Origin: Bugula neritina
Lineage: Eukaryota > Bryozoa > Gymnolaemata > Cheilostomatida > Bugulidae
NCBI GenBank assembly: GCA_964035545.1
Contig: OZ037769.1
Coordinates: forward strand, 9,835,429-9,899,428
DNA length: 64,000 nucleotides
Direction: 5' to 3'
The notes under the pieces were generated by a model that saw only the letters and a list, made by a program, of their open reading frames with translations, ran no database searches and was not told the origin of the DNA. Positions 1-14,314 of this stretch are shown here, piece by piece (the stretch's first letter is position 1; each line of letters opens with the position of its first letter). Made by a program: the position numbers and the translations under genes.

Positions 1-1277
1 CACATTGAAATATACTGCAACATACTGAAATACACTGCACGATACAGCTACATATGGAAGTACACTGTAACGTACTGAAATACACTGTAACATATTGAAA
101 TACACTGCAACACATTGAAATATACTGCAACATACTGAAACATACGGCAACATACTAAAATATACTGCGACACAATGAATGTATTGCAACATACTGAAAT
201 ATGCTGTAGCATACTGGAATACACTGCAACACACTGAAGTCTACTGTAATATACAGAAATGTACTGTAACATACTGAAACATACAACAACATACTGAAAT
301 TTACTGCAACATACTGAAATATACTGCAACATACTGAAATACACTGTAACATACTGAAATACACTGCAACATACGGCAACATACTGAAACACACTGTAAC
401 ATATTGAAATACACTGCAACACATTGAAATATACTGCAACATACTGAAACATATGGTAACCTACTGAATAATGTTGAAAACTACTGAAATATACTGCAAC
501 ATACTGCACGATAATGAAACATACTGCAACATACTGAAAGATACTGCAAGATACTGCAACATACTGAAATACACTGTAACATACTGAAATACACTACAAC
601 ATACTGAAATATACTGAAACATACCGAAATATACTGCACGATACTGCAACATACGGAAGTATACTGTAAACTGTAACATACTGAAATACACCGTAACATA
701 CTGAAATACACTATAAATTACTGAAATATACTGCAAGATACTGCAACATACTGAAATACATTGTAAGATACTGAAAAACACTGCAACATACTGCAACATA
801 CTGAAATACAGTGTAACATATTGAAATACACAGCAAAACAATGAAATATTCTGCAACATACTGAAACATACAGCAACATACTGAAATACACTGTAAGGTA
901 CTGAAATACACTGAAAATTGCTGAAATATACTGCAACATACTGAATTATACTGCAGCATAATGAAATATACTGCAAGATACTGCAACATACTGAAATACA
1001 TTGTAAGGTACTGGAATACAGTGCAACATACTGAAACATACTGCAACATACTGAAATACACTGTAACATCTTGAAATACACTGCAAAACATTGAAATATA
1101 CTGCAACATACTGAAACATACGGCAACATAATGAAATATACTGCGACACATTGAAATATACCGCAACATACTGAAATTCACTGGAACATACTGGAATAAA
1201 CTGTGACACACTAAAATATTATGCAACATACTGAAAGATACTGCATTATACTGAAATATACTGCGACACAATGAAAT
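1..1277 (+). repeat. Satellite A segmental duplication, copy 1
   Basis: About 1.25 kb of satellite A is repeated almost unchanged at 4296-5512. The offset is about 4,295 bp at the left end, 4,275 bp near position 461 and 4,235 bp after position 946, so two small deletions separate the copies. Diagnostic variants shared by both include the run at 461-480 and the block 946-1209. Homology stops near 1277, where one copy reads ATGCTGGAAC and the other ATACTGCAAG. Confidence 0.8.
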
Positions 1278-4200
1278 ATGCTGGAACCTACTGAATTATG
1301 CTGTAGCATACTGAAATACACTGCAACACACTGAAGTATACTGTAATATACAGAAATGTACTGTAACATACTGAAACATACGTCAACATACTGAAATGTA
1401 CTGCAACTTATTGAAATATACTGCAACACATTGAAATATACTGCAACATACTGAAATATGCTGTAGCATACTGAAATACACAGCAACATGCTGACGTATA
1501 CTATAATATACAGAAATGTAACGTAAAATACTGAAATATACTTCAACATACTGAAATGTACCTGAAAACATTGAAACATACTGAAATACACTGTAACATA
1601 CTGAATTACTTTGCAACACATTGGAATATACTGCAACATGATGAAATATGTTGCAAACAACTGAAATATACTGCAACATGCCGCAACATGTTGAAATATA
1701 CTGCAAGATACTGCAACATACTGAGATACACTGTAACATACTGAAATACACTGCAACATACTGCAAAATACTGCATCATACTGAAATACACTGTAACATA
1801 CTGAAATACCTTGCAACACATTGGAATATACTGCAACATAATGAAATATATGGTAACCTGCTGAAATACGTTGCAAACTACTGAGATATACTGCAACATA
1901 CTGCAATCTATTGAAATATACTGCAAGATACTGCAACATACTGAGATACACTGTGACATACTGAAATACACTGCAAATTACTGAAATATACTGCAACATA
2001 CCGAAACATACTGCACGATACTGCAACATATGGAAGTACACTGTAACATACTGAAATACACTGCAACATACTGCAAAATACTGCATCATACTGAAATACA
2101 CTGTAACATATTGAAATACACTGCAACACATTGAAATATACTGCAACATACTGAAACATACGGCAACATACTGAAATATACTGCGACACAATGAATGTAC
2201 TGCAACATACCGAAATATGCTGTAGCATACTGAAATACACTGCAACACACTGAAGTATACTGTAATCTACAGATATTTACTGTAACATACTGAAACATAC
2301 GTCAACATACTGAAATGTACCTGAAAACATTGAAACGTACTGAAATACACTGTAACATACTGAAATACTTTGCAACATAATGGAATATACTGCAACATGA
2401 TGAAATATGTTGCAAACTACTGAAATATACTGCAACATGCCGCAACATCTTGAAATATACTGCAAGATACTGCAACATACTGAAATACACTGTAACATAC
2501 TGAAATACACTGAAAATTACTGAAATATACTGCAACATACTGAAATATACTGCAAGATACTGCAACATACTGAAATACACTGTAACATACTGAAATACAG
2601 TGCAACATAATGAAATATACTGCAAGATACTGAAATATACTGCACGATACTGCAACATATGGAAGTACACTGTAACATACTGAAATACACTGCAACATAC
2701 TGCAAAATACTGCATCATACTGAAATACACTGTAACATACTGAAATACTTTGCAGCACATTGGAATATACTGCAACATAATGAAATATATGGTAACCTAC
2801 TTAAATATGTTGCAAACTACCGAAATATACTGCATCATACTGCAACCTATTGAAATATACTGCAAGAAACTGCAACATACTGAAATACATTGTAATATAC
2901 TGCAACATACTGAAACATACGGCAACATACTGAAATATACTGCGACGCATCGAAATATACTGCAACATACTGAAATATACTGCAACAACTTAAAGATTAC
3001 TGCAAAATACTGCAACATAATGAAATACACTGTAACATACTGAAATACACTGCAACACACTGACGTATACTATAGTATACAGAAATGTACTGTAAAATAC
3101 TGAAATATACATCAACATACTGAAATATACTGCCAGATACTGCAACATACTGAAATACGCTGTAACATACTGAAATACACTGCAACATACTGCAAAATAC
3201 TGCATCATACTGAAATACACTGTAACATACTGAAATACTTGGCAACACATTGGAATATACTGCAACATAATGAAATATGTGGCAAACTACTGAAATATAC
3301 TGCAACACACCGCAACATATTGAAATATACTGCAAGATACTGCAACATACTGAAATACACTGTAACATACTGAAATACACTGAAACTTACTGAAATATAC
3401 TGCAACATACTGAAATATACTGCAAGATACTGCACCATACTGAAATACACTGTAACATACTGAAATACAGTGCAACATAATGTAATACACTGCGAGATAC
3501 CGAAATATACTGCACGATACTGCAACATATGGAAGTACACTGTTACATACTGAAATACGCTGCAACATACTGCAAAATACTGCATCATACTGAAATACAC
3601 TGTAACATACTGAAAAACTTTGCAACACATTGGAATATACTGCAACATACTGAAATACACTGTAACATACTGAAATACACTGAAAATTACTGAAATATAC
3701 TGCAACATACTGAAATATGCTGCAAGATACTGCAACATACTGAAATACAGTGTAACATACTGAAATACACTGCTACACAGTTGAATATACTGCAACGTAC
3801 CGAAATATATGGTAAACTCCTGAAATATGGTACAAAATACTGAAATATACTGAAATATACTGCAACATACTGAAATATACTGCAAGATACTGCAACATAC
3901 TACAACATACTGAAATACATTGTAAGATACTGAAATACACTGCAATATACTGCAACATACTGAAACATACGGCAACATACTGAAATATACTGCGACGCAT
4001 CGAAATATGCTGCAACATACTGAAATATACTGCAACAACTTAAAAAATACTGCAAAATACTGCAACATAATGAAATACACTGTGACATCTTGAAATACAC
4101 TGCAACACATTGAAATATACTGCAACATACTGAAATATGCTGTAGCATACTGAAATAGACTGCAACACACTGACGTATACTATAATATACAGAAATGTAC

Positions 4201-4295
4201 TGTAAAATACTGAAATATACATCAACATACTGAAATATACTGCAAGATACTGCAACATACTGAAGTGCACTGTAACATACTGAAATACAGTCCAA

Positions 4296-5512
4296 CATAA
4301 TGAACTATACTGCAACATACCGAAATACACTGCACGATACTGCTACCTATGGAAGTACACTGTATTGTACTGAAATACACTGTAACATATTGAAATACAC
4401 TGCAACACATTGAAATATACTGCAACATACTGAAACATACGGCAACATACTGAAATATACTGCGACACAATGAATGTATTGCAACATACTGAAATATGCT
4501 GTAGCATACTGAAATACACTGCAACACACTGAAGTATACTGTAATATGCAGAAATGTACTGTAACATACTGAAACATACAACAACATACTGAAATTTACT
4601 GCAACATACTGAAATACACTGTAACATACTGAAATACACTGCAACATACGGCAACATACTGAAACACACTGTAACATATTGAAATACACGGCAACACATT
4701 GAAATATACTGCAACATACTGAAATATATGGTAACCTACTGAATAATGTTGAAAACTACTGAAATATACTGCAACATACTGCACGATAATGAAATATACT
4801 GCAACATACTGAAATATACTGCAAGATACTGCAACATACTGAAATACACTGTAACATACTGAAATACACTACAACATGCTGAAATATACTGAAACATACC
4901 GAAATATACTGCACGATACTGCAACATACGGAAGTATACTGTAAACTGTAACATACTGAAATACACTGTAACATACTGAAATACACTGTGAATTGCTGAA
5001 ATATACTGCAAGATACTGCAACATACTGAAATACATTGTAAGATACTGAAAAACACTGCAACATACTGCAACATACTGAAATACAGTGTAACATATTGAA
5101 ATACACAGCAAAACAATGAAATATTCTGCAACATACTGAAACATACAGCAACATACTGAAATACACTGCGACACATTGAATTATACTGCAGCATAATGAA
5201 ATATACTGCAAGATACTGCAACATACTGAAATACATTGTAAGGTACTGGAATACAGTGCAACATACTGAAACATACTGCAACATACTGAAATACACTGTA
5301 ACATCTTGAAATACACTGCAAAACATTGAAATATACTGCAACATACTGAAACATACGGCAACATAATGAAATATACTGCGACACATTGAAATATACTGCA
5401 ACATACTGAAATTCACTGGAACATACTGGAATAAACTGTGACACACTAAAATATTATGCAACATACTGAAAGATACTGCATTATACTGAAATATACTGCG
5501 ACACAATGAAAT
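4296..5512 (+). repeat. Satellite A segmental duplication, copy 2
   Basis: Second copy of the segment at 1-1277, in the same orientation. Blocks 4736-4790 and 5181-5444 match 461-515 and 946-1209 almost base for base, whereas intervening satellite A units are more diverged. Confidence 0.8.
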
Positions 5513-6103
5513 ATACTGCAAGATACTGCAACATACTGAAGTACACTGTAACATACTGAAATACTTTGCAACACATTGGAATATCCTGCAACATGATGAA
5601 ATATGTTGCAAACTATTGAAATATATACTGCAACATACTGCAACATACTGAGATACACTGTAACATACTGAAATGCACTGTAAATTACTGAAATATACTG
5701 CAACATACTGAAATATACTGCAAGATACTGCAACATACTGAAATACATTGTAAGATACTGAAATACATGTCAAAATGAGCTAAAACATGCCTTAATACGC
5801 TAAATTGATCCAAATATACAACTAGTACTAATGAGTGCCCAGAGGTTCTGAAACGTGCCCAATAGTGCTAATAGTAGAATTACTGTGCTCAACAGTGCCC
5901 AAGTGTGCTAAATTGAGGCAAATATGCTAATAGTACCAATAAGTGCTCAGAAGTTCTGAACCGCACCCAATAGTGCTACAAACAAAACAAATGTGCTTAA
6001 CAGTGCCCAAATGTGCTAAAACATGCCAAAATGTGCTAAGACATGCCCAAATGTGCCAAATTGAGCCAAATATGCGAATAGTACCAATAAGTGCTCAGAA
6101 GTT

Positions 6104-6871
6104 CTGAACCGCACCCAATAGTGCTACAAACAAAACAAATGTGCTTAACAGTGCCCAAATGTGGTAAAACTTGCCCTAATGTGCTAAATTGAGTCAAATG
6201 TGCTAATAGTACCAATAAGTGCTCAGAAATTCTGAACCGCACCCAATAGTGCTACAAACAAAACAACTGTGCTTAACAGTGCCCAAATAAGCTGAAACAT
6301 GCCCTAATGTGCTAAATCGAGCCAAATATACTACTAGTACCAATAAGTACCCAGAGGTTCTGAAACGCGCCCAATAGTGCTAATAGTTGAAATACTGTGC
6401 TGAACAGTGCCCAAATGTGCTAAAACATGCCAAAATGTGCTAAATTATGCCCAATGCGCTAATAGTACCAATGAGTGCCCAGAAGTACTGAACCGCACCC
6501 AATAGTGCTACAAACAAAACAAATGTGCTTAACAGTGCCCAAATGTGGTAAAACTTGCCCTAATGTGCTAAATTGAGTCAAATGTGCTAATAGTACCAAT
6601 AAGTGCTCAGAAATTCTGAACCGCACCCAATAGTGCTACAAACAAAACAACTGTGCTTAACAGTGCCCAAATAAGCTGAAACATGCCCTAATGTGCTAAA
6701 TCGAGCCAAATATACTACTAGTACCAATAAGTACCCAGAGGTTCTGAAACGCGCCCAATAGTGCTAATAGTTGAAATACTGTGCTGAACAGTGCCCAAAT
6801 GTGCTAAAACATGCCAAAATGTGCTAAATTATGCCCAATGCGCTAATGGTACCAATGAGTGCCCAGAAGTA
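6104..6871 (+). repeat. 384-bp tandem duplication in satellite B
   Basis: Two adjacent copies, about 6104-6487 and 6488-6871, match with only a few differences at an offset of 384 bp, exactly three 128-bp units. This confirms the unit length and shows trimer-level amplification. Confidence 0.8.
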
Positions 6872-7739
6872 CTGAAACGCACCCAATAGTGCTACAAACA
6901 GAACAAATGTGCTTAACAGTGCCCAAATGTGGTAAAACATGCCCTAATGTGCTAAATTGGGCGAAATATGCTAATTGTACAAATAAGTGCCCAGAAGTTC
7001 TGAAACACTCCCAATAGTTCTACAAACAGAACAAATGTCCTTAACAGCTCCCAAATGTGCTAAAACATGCCCCAATATGCTCAATTGAGCCAAGTACACT
7101 ATTGGTACCCAAAAGTGCCCAGAGGTCGGGAAACACGCCCAATAGTGCTGATAGTCGAACTACTCCACAAAACAGTGCCCAAATGTGCTAAAATATGCCC
7201 AAATGTGCTAAAACTTGCCAAACTGTGCTAAAACATGCCAAAATTTGCTAAAACATGCCCAAATATGCTGCTAAATTAAGCTTAATATGCTAATAGTACC
7301 AATGAGTGCCAGAAGTACTGAAACGCACTCTATGGTGCTACAAACAGAACAAATGTGCTTAACAGTGCCAAATGTGCTAAAACATGCCCCAATGTGCTAA
7401 ATTGAGCCAAATATGCTAATTGTACCAATAAGTGCCCAGAAGTTCTGAAACGCACCTGATAGTGATACAAACAGAACAAATGTCCTTAACAGCTCCCAAA
7501 TGTGCTAAAACATGCCCTAATATGCTCAATTGAGCCAAGTACACTACTGGTACCCGAAAGTGCCTAGAGGTTCTGAGACACGCCCAATACTGCTAATAGT
7601 CGAACTACTGCGCAAAACAGTGCCCAAATGTGCTAAAACATGCCCAAATGTGCTAAATTGAGCCAAATATGCTAATAGTACCAATAACTGCCCAGAAGTA
7701 CTGAAACGCACACAATAGTGCTACAATTAGAACAAATGT

Positions 7740-8985
7740 GCTTAACATTCCCCAAATGTGCTAAAACATGCCAAAATGTGCTAAAACATGCCCAAATGTG
7801 CTAAAACATGCCCAAATGCGCTAAATTGAGCCAAATATGCTAATAGCACCAATAAGCGCCCAGAAGTACTGATTCGCACCCAATAGTGCTACAAACAGAA
7901 CGAATGTGATTAACAGTGCCCAAATGTGGTGAAACATGCCCTAATGAGCTAAATTGAGCCAAATATGCTAATTATACCAATAAGTGCCCAGAAGTTCTGA
8001 AACGCACCCAATAGTGCTACAAACAGAACAAATGTGCTTAACAGTGCCCAAATGTGCTAAAACGTGCCCGAATGTGCTAAATTGAGCCAAATATGCTAAT
8101 AGTACCAATAAGTGTCCAGAAGTTCTGAAACGCGCCCAATAGTGCTAATAGTAGAACTACTGTGCTGAAAAATGCCCAAATGTGCTGAGACATGTCAAAA
8201 TGTACTAAAACATGCCCTAATGTCCTGAATTGAGCCAAAAATACTACTAGTAACTTTGAGTGCCTAGAGGTTTTTTGAAATGCGCCCAACAGTGCTAATA
8301 GTAGAACTACTGTGCTGAACAGTGCCAAAATGTGCTAAATTGAGCCAAATATGCTAATAGTACCAATAAGTGCCCAGGAGTACTGAAACGCACTCAATAG
8401 TGCTACAAACAGAACAAATGTGCTCAACAGTGCCCAAATGTGCTAAAACATGCCAAAATGTGCTAAAACATGCCCTAATGTGCTAAATTGATCCAAATTT
8501 ACTCCTAGTACTAATGAGTGCCTAGATGTTCTGAAACGTGCCCAATAGTGCTAATAGTAGAGCTACTGTGCTCACCAGTGCCCAAATGTGCTAAAACATG
8601 CCCAAATGTGCTAAAACATGCCCAAATGTGCTAAAACATGCCCAAATGTGCTAAGTTGAGCCAAATATGCTATTAGTACCCATAAGTGCCCAGAAGTACT
8701 GAAACGTACCCAATAGTGCTACAAACAGAACAAATGTGCTTAACAGTGCCCAAATGTGGTAAAACATGCCGTAATATGCTCAATTGTGCCAAGTACACTA
8801 CTGGTACCCAAAAGTGCCCACAGGTTCTGAAACACGCATAATAGTGCTAATAGTTAAACCACTGCGCAAAACAGTGCCGAAATGTGCTAAAACATGCCGA
8901 AATGTGCTTAATTCAACCAAATATGCTAATAGTACCAATGAGTGCCCAGAAGTTCTGAAACGCACCCAATGGTGCTACAAACAGA
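7740..8985 (+). repeat. Satellite B 1.25-kb duplicate, copy 1
   Basis: This segment recurs at 14315-15560 with a constant offset of 6,575 bp. I saw only two differences over the lines compared: GAAACGTACC against GAAATGTACC, and AAGTGCCCAC against AAGTGACCAC. Outside the limits the sequences become ordinary diverged units. Confidence 0.85.
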
Positions 8986-9108
8986 ACAAATGTGCTTAAC
9001 AGTGCCCAAATATGCTAATACATGCCCAAATGTGCTAAATTGAGCCAAATAGGCTAATAGTTCCAATAATTGCCCAGAAGTTCGGAAACGCGCCCAATAG
9101 TGCTAGTA

Positions 9109-11364
9109 GTAGAACTACTGTGCTGAACAGTGCCCAAATGTGCTGAAACATGTCAAAATGAGCTGAAACATGCCCTAATGTCCTAAATTGAGCCAAAAAA
9201 ACTACTAGTACCGATGAGTGCCTAGAGGTTTTGAAATGCGCCCAATAGTGCTAATAGTAGAACTACTGTGCCCAACAGTGCCAAAATGTGCTAAATTGAG
9301 CCAAATATGCTAATAGTACCTATAAGTGCCCAGAAGTACTGAAACGCACCCAATAGTGCTACAAACAAAACAAATGTGCCTAACAGTGCCCAAATGTGCT
9401 AAAACATGCCAAAATGTGCTAAAACATGCCCAAGTGTGCCAAATTGAGCCAAATATGCGAATAGTACCAATAAGTGCTCAGAAGTTCTGAATCGCACCCA
9501 ATAGTGCTACAAACAAAACAAATGTGCTTAACAGTGCCCAAATGTGGTTAAACTTGCCCTAATGTGCTATATTGAGCCAAATATGCTAATAGTACCAATG
9601 AGTGCACGGAAGTTCTGAAACGCACCGAATAGTGCTACAAACAAAACAACTGTGCTTCACAGTGCCCAAATAAGCTAAAACATGCCCTAATGTGCTAAAT
9701 CGAGCCAAATATACTACTAGTACCAATAAGTGCCCAGAAGTTCTGAAACGCACCCAATGGTGCTACAAACAGAACAAATGTGCTTAACAGTGCCCAAATA
9801 TGCTAAAACATGCCCAAATGTGCTAAATTGAGCCAAATAGGCTAATAGTTCCAATAATTGCCCAGAAGTTCGGAAACGCGCCCAATAGTGCTAGTAGTAG
9901 AACTACTGTGCTGAACAGTGCCCAAATGTGCTGAAACATGCCGAAATGTGCTAAAAAACGCCCTAATGTGCTAAATTGATCCAAATTTACTCCTAGTACT
10001 AATGAGTGCCTAGAGGTTCTGAAACGTGCACAATAGTGCTAATAGGAGAACTACTGTGCTCAACAGTGCCCAAATGTGCTAAAACATGCCGAAATGTGCT
10101 AAATTGAGCCAAATATGCTAATAGTACGAATAAGTGCTCAGAAGTTCTGAACCGCACCCAATGGTGCTACAAACAAAACAAATGTGCTTAACAGTGCCCA
10201 AATGTGGTAAAACTTGCCCTAATATGCTAAATTGAGTCAAATGTGCTAATGGTACCAATAAATGCTCAGAAAGTCTGAACCGCACCCAATAGTGCTACAA
10301 ACAAAACAAATGTGCTTAACAGTGCCGAAATGTGGTAAAACATGTCCAAATGTGCTAAATTGAGCCAAATACGCTAATAGTTCCAATAATTGCCCAGAAG
10401 TTCGGAAACGCGCCCAATAGTGCTAGTAGTAGAACTACTGTGCTGAACAGTGCCCAAATGTGCTGAAACATGTCAAAATGTGCTGAAACATGCCCTAATG
10501 TCCTAAATTGAGCCAAAAAAACAACTAGTACCGATGAGTGCCTAGAGGTTTTGAAATGCGCCCAATAGTGCTAATAGTAGAACTACTGTGCCCAACAGTG
10601 CCAAAATGTGCTAAATTGAGCCAAATATGCTAATAGTACCTATAAGTGCCCAGAAGTACTAAAACGCACCCAATAGTGCTACAAACAAAACAAATGTGCC
10701 TAACAGTGCCCAAATGTGCTAAAACATGCCAAAATGTGCTAAAACATGCCCAAGTGTGCCAAATTGAGCCAAATATGCGAATAGTACCAATAAGTGCTCA
10801 GAAGTTCTGAACCGCGCCCAATAGTGCTACAAACAAAACAAATGTGCCTAACAGTGCCCAAATGTGGTAAAACTTGCCCTAATGTGCTAAATTGAGTCAA
10901 ATGTGCTAATAGTACCAATAAGTGCTCAGAAATTCTGAACCGCACCCAATAGTGCTACAAACAAAACAAATGTGCTTAACAGTGCCCAAATGTGGTTAAA
11001 CTTGCCCTAATGTGCTATATTGAGCCAAATATGCTAATAGTACCAATGAGTGCACGGAAGTTCTGAAACGCACCGAATAGTGCTACAAACAAAACAACTG
11101 TGCTTCACAGTGCCCAAATAAGCTAAAACATGCCCTAATGTGCTAAATCGAGCCAAATATACTACTAGTACCAATAAGTGCCCAGAGGTTCTGAAACGCG
11201 CCCAATAGTGCTAATAGTTGAAATACTGTGCTGAACAGTGCCTAAATGTGCTAAAACATGCCGAAATGTGCTAAAAAACGCCCTAATGTGCTAAATTGAT
11301 CCAAATTTACTCCTAGTACTAATGAGTGCCTAGAGGTTCTGAAACGTGCACAATAGTGCTAATA
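9109..11364 (+). repeat. 2,256-bp tandem duplication in satellite B, copy 1
   Basis: The segment 9109-11364 is followed immediately by a second copy at 11365-13620. Every landmark checked has the same 2,256-bp offset, including rare variants such as GAATCGCACC, GTGCACGGAAG and TAGTACGAATAAG. No difference was found in the lines compared. The length is not a multiple of 128 because of the extra 20-bp subrepeats. Confidence 0.88.
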
Positions 11365-13620
11365 GGAGAACTACTGTGCTGAACAGTGCCCAAATGTGCT
11401 GAAACATGTCAAAATGAGCTGAAACATGCCCTAATGTCCTAAATTGAGCCAAAAAAACTACTAGTACCGATGAGTGCCTAGAGGTTTTGAAATGCGCCCA
11501 ATAGTGCTAATAGTAGAACTACTGTGCCCAACAGTGCCAAAATGTGCTAAATTGAGCCAAATATGCTAATAGTACCTATAAGTGCCCAGAAGTACTGAAA
11601 CGCACCCAATAGTGCTACAAACAAAACAAATGTGCCTAACAGTGCCCAAATGTGCTAAAACATGCCAAAATGTGCTAAAACATGCCCAAGTGTGCCAAAT
11701 TGAGCCAAATATGCGAATAGTACCAATAAGTGCTCAGAAGTTCTGAATCGCACCCAATAGTGCTACAAACAAAACAAATGTGCTTAACAGTGCCCAAATG
11801 TGGTTAAACTTGCCCTAATGTGCTATATTGAGCCAAATATGCTAATAGTACCAATGAGTGCACGGAAGTTCTGAAACGCACCGAATAGTGCTACAAACAA
11901 AACAACTGTGCTTCACAGTGCCCAAATAAGCTAAAACATGCCCTAATGTGCTAAATCGAGCCAAATATACTACTAGTACCAATAAGTGCCCAGAAGTTCT
12001 GAAACGCACCCAATGGTGCTACAAACAGAACAAATGTGCTTAACAGTGCCCAAATATGCTAAAACATGCCCAAATGTGCTAAATTGAGCCAAATAGGCTA
12101 ATAGTTCCAATAATTGCCCAGAAGTTCGGAAACGCGCCCAATAGTGCTAGTAGTAGAACTACTGTGCTGAACAGTGCCCAAATGTGCTGAAACATGCCGA
12201 AATGTGCTAAAAAACGCCCTAATGTGCTAAATTGATCCAAATTTACTCCTAGTACTAATGAGTGCCTAGAGGTTCTGAAACGTGCACAATAGTGCTAATA
12301 GGAGAACTACTGTGCTCAACAGTGCCCAAATGTGCTAAAACATGCCGAAATGTGCTAAATTGAGCCAAATATGCTAATAGTACGAATAAGTGCTCAGAAG
12401 TTCTGAACCGCACCCAATGGTGCTACAAACAAAACAAATGTGCTTAACAGTGCCCAAATGTGGTAAAACTTGCCCTAATATGCTAAATTGAGTCAAATGT
12501 GCTAATGGTACCAATAAATGCTCAGAAAGTCTGAACCGCACCCAATAGTGCTACAAACAAAACAAATGTGCTTAACAGTGCCGAAATGTGGTAAAACATG
12601 TCCAAATGTGCTAAATTGAGCCAAATACGCTAATAGTTCCAATAATTGCCCAGAAGTTCGGAAACGCGCCCAATAGTGCTAGTAGTAGAACTACTGTGCT
12701 GAACAGTGCCCAAATGTGCTGAAACATGTCAAAATGTGCTGAAACATGCCCTAATGTCCTAAATTGAGCCAAAAAAACAACTAGTACCGATGAGTGCCTA
12801 GAGGTTTTGAAATGCGCCCAATAGTGCTAATAGTAGAACTACTGTGCCCAACAGTGCCAAAATGTGCTAAATTGAGCCAAATATGCTAATAGTACCTATA
12901 AGTGCCCAGAAGTACTAAAACGCACCCAATAGTGCTACAAACAAAACAAATGTGCCTAACAGTGCCCAAATGTGCTAAAACATGCCAAAATGTGCTAAAA
13001 CATGCCCAAGTGTGCCAAATTGAGCCAAATATGCGAATAGTACCAATAAGTGCTCAGAAGTTCTGAACCGCGCCCAATAGTGCTACAAACAAAACAAATG
13101 TGCCTAACAGTGCCCAAATGTGGTAAAACTTGCCCTAATGTGCTAAATTGAGTCAAATGTGCTAATAGTACCAATAAGTGCTCAGAAATTCTGAACCGCA
13201 CCCAATAGTGCTACAAACAAAACAAATGTGCTTAACAGTGCCCAAATGTGGTTAAACTTGCCCTAATGTGCTATATTGAGCCAAATATGCTAATAGTACC
13301 AATGAGTGCACGGAAGTTCTGAAACGCACCGAATAGTGCTACAAACAAAACAACTGTGCTTCACAGTGCCCAAATAAGCTAAAACATGCCCTAATGTGCT
13401 AAATCGAGCCAAATATACTACTAGTACCAATAAGTGCCCAGAGGTTCTGAAACGCGCCCAATAGTGCTAATAGTTGAAATACTGTGCTGAACAGTGCCTA
13501 AATGTGCTAAAACATGCCGAAATGTGCTAAAAAACGCCCTAATGTGCTAAATTGATCCAAATTTACTCCTAGTACTAATGAGTGCCTAGAGGTTCTGAAA
13601 CGTGCACAATAGTGCTAATA
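11365..13620 (+). repeat. 2,256-bp tandem duplication in satellite B, copy 2
   Basis: Head-to-tail second copy of 9109-11364. The pair ends at 13620, after which TGCTCAACAG replaces TGCTGAACAG and the third unit follows a different path. Confidence 0.88.
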
Positions 13621-14314
13621 GGAGAACTACTGTGCTCAACAGTGCCCAAATGTGCTAAAACATGCCGAAATGTGCTAAAACATGCCCAAATGTGCCAAAT
13701 TGAGCCAAAAATATGCTAATAGTACCAATAAGTGCTCAGAAGTTCTGAACCGCACCCAATGGTGCTACAAACAAAACAAATGTGCTTAACAGTGCCCAAA
13801 TGTGGTAAAACTTGCCCTAATATGCTAAATTGAGTCAAATGTGCTAATGGTACCAATAAATGCTCAGAAAGTCTGAACCGCACCCAATAGTGCTACAAAC
13901 AAAACAAATGTGCTTAACAGTGCCGAAATGTGGTAAAACATGTCCAAATGTGCTAAATTGAGCCAAATACGCTAATAGTATGAATAAGTGCCCAGAAGTA
14001 CTGAAACGCACCCAATAGTGCTACAAACAGAACAAATGTGCCTAACAGTGCCCAAATGTGCTAAAACATGCCGAAATGTGCTAAAAAACGCCCTAATGTG
14101 CTAAATTGATCCAAATTTACTCCTAGTACTAATGAGTGCCTAGAGGTTCGAAACGTGCACAATCGTGCTAATAGGAGAACTACTGCGCAAAACAGTGCCC
14201 AAATGTGCTAAAACATGCCGAAATGTGCTAAATTGAGCCAAATATGCTAATAGTATGAATAAGTGCCCAGAAGTACTGAAACGCACCCAATAGTGCTACA
14301 AACAGAACAAATGT

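Larger units (their letters stand above)
1..5768 (+). repeat. Satellite A, 10/20-bp tandem array
   Basis: The block is one continuous tandem array built from two alternating decamers, giving a 20-bp unit close to ATACTGAAATACACTGCAAC. Half-units diverge by substitution and occasional loss or gain of one decamer, so the register stays near 10 bp throughout. The period is close to one DNA helical turn. On the minus strand the unit rarely makes stop codons, which yields long Tyr/Cys/Phe/Val-rich ORFs (up to 345 codons) with a 20-residue cycle; these are not treated as genes. The array reaches the left window edge, so its true size is unknown. Confidence 0.95.

Noticed and set aside
48-5773. Long minus-strand ORFs (up to 345 codons) with a 20-residue Tyr/Cys/Phe/Val repeat
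   Set aside because: The 20-bp satellite unit lacks stops on that strand, so every frame shows overlapping ORFs with the same cycle. There is no splice or start context, and frames break at ordinary unit variants.
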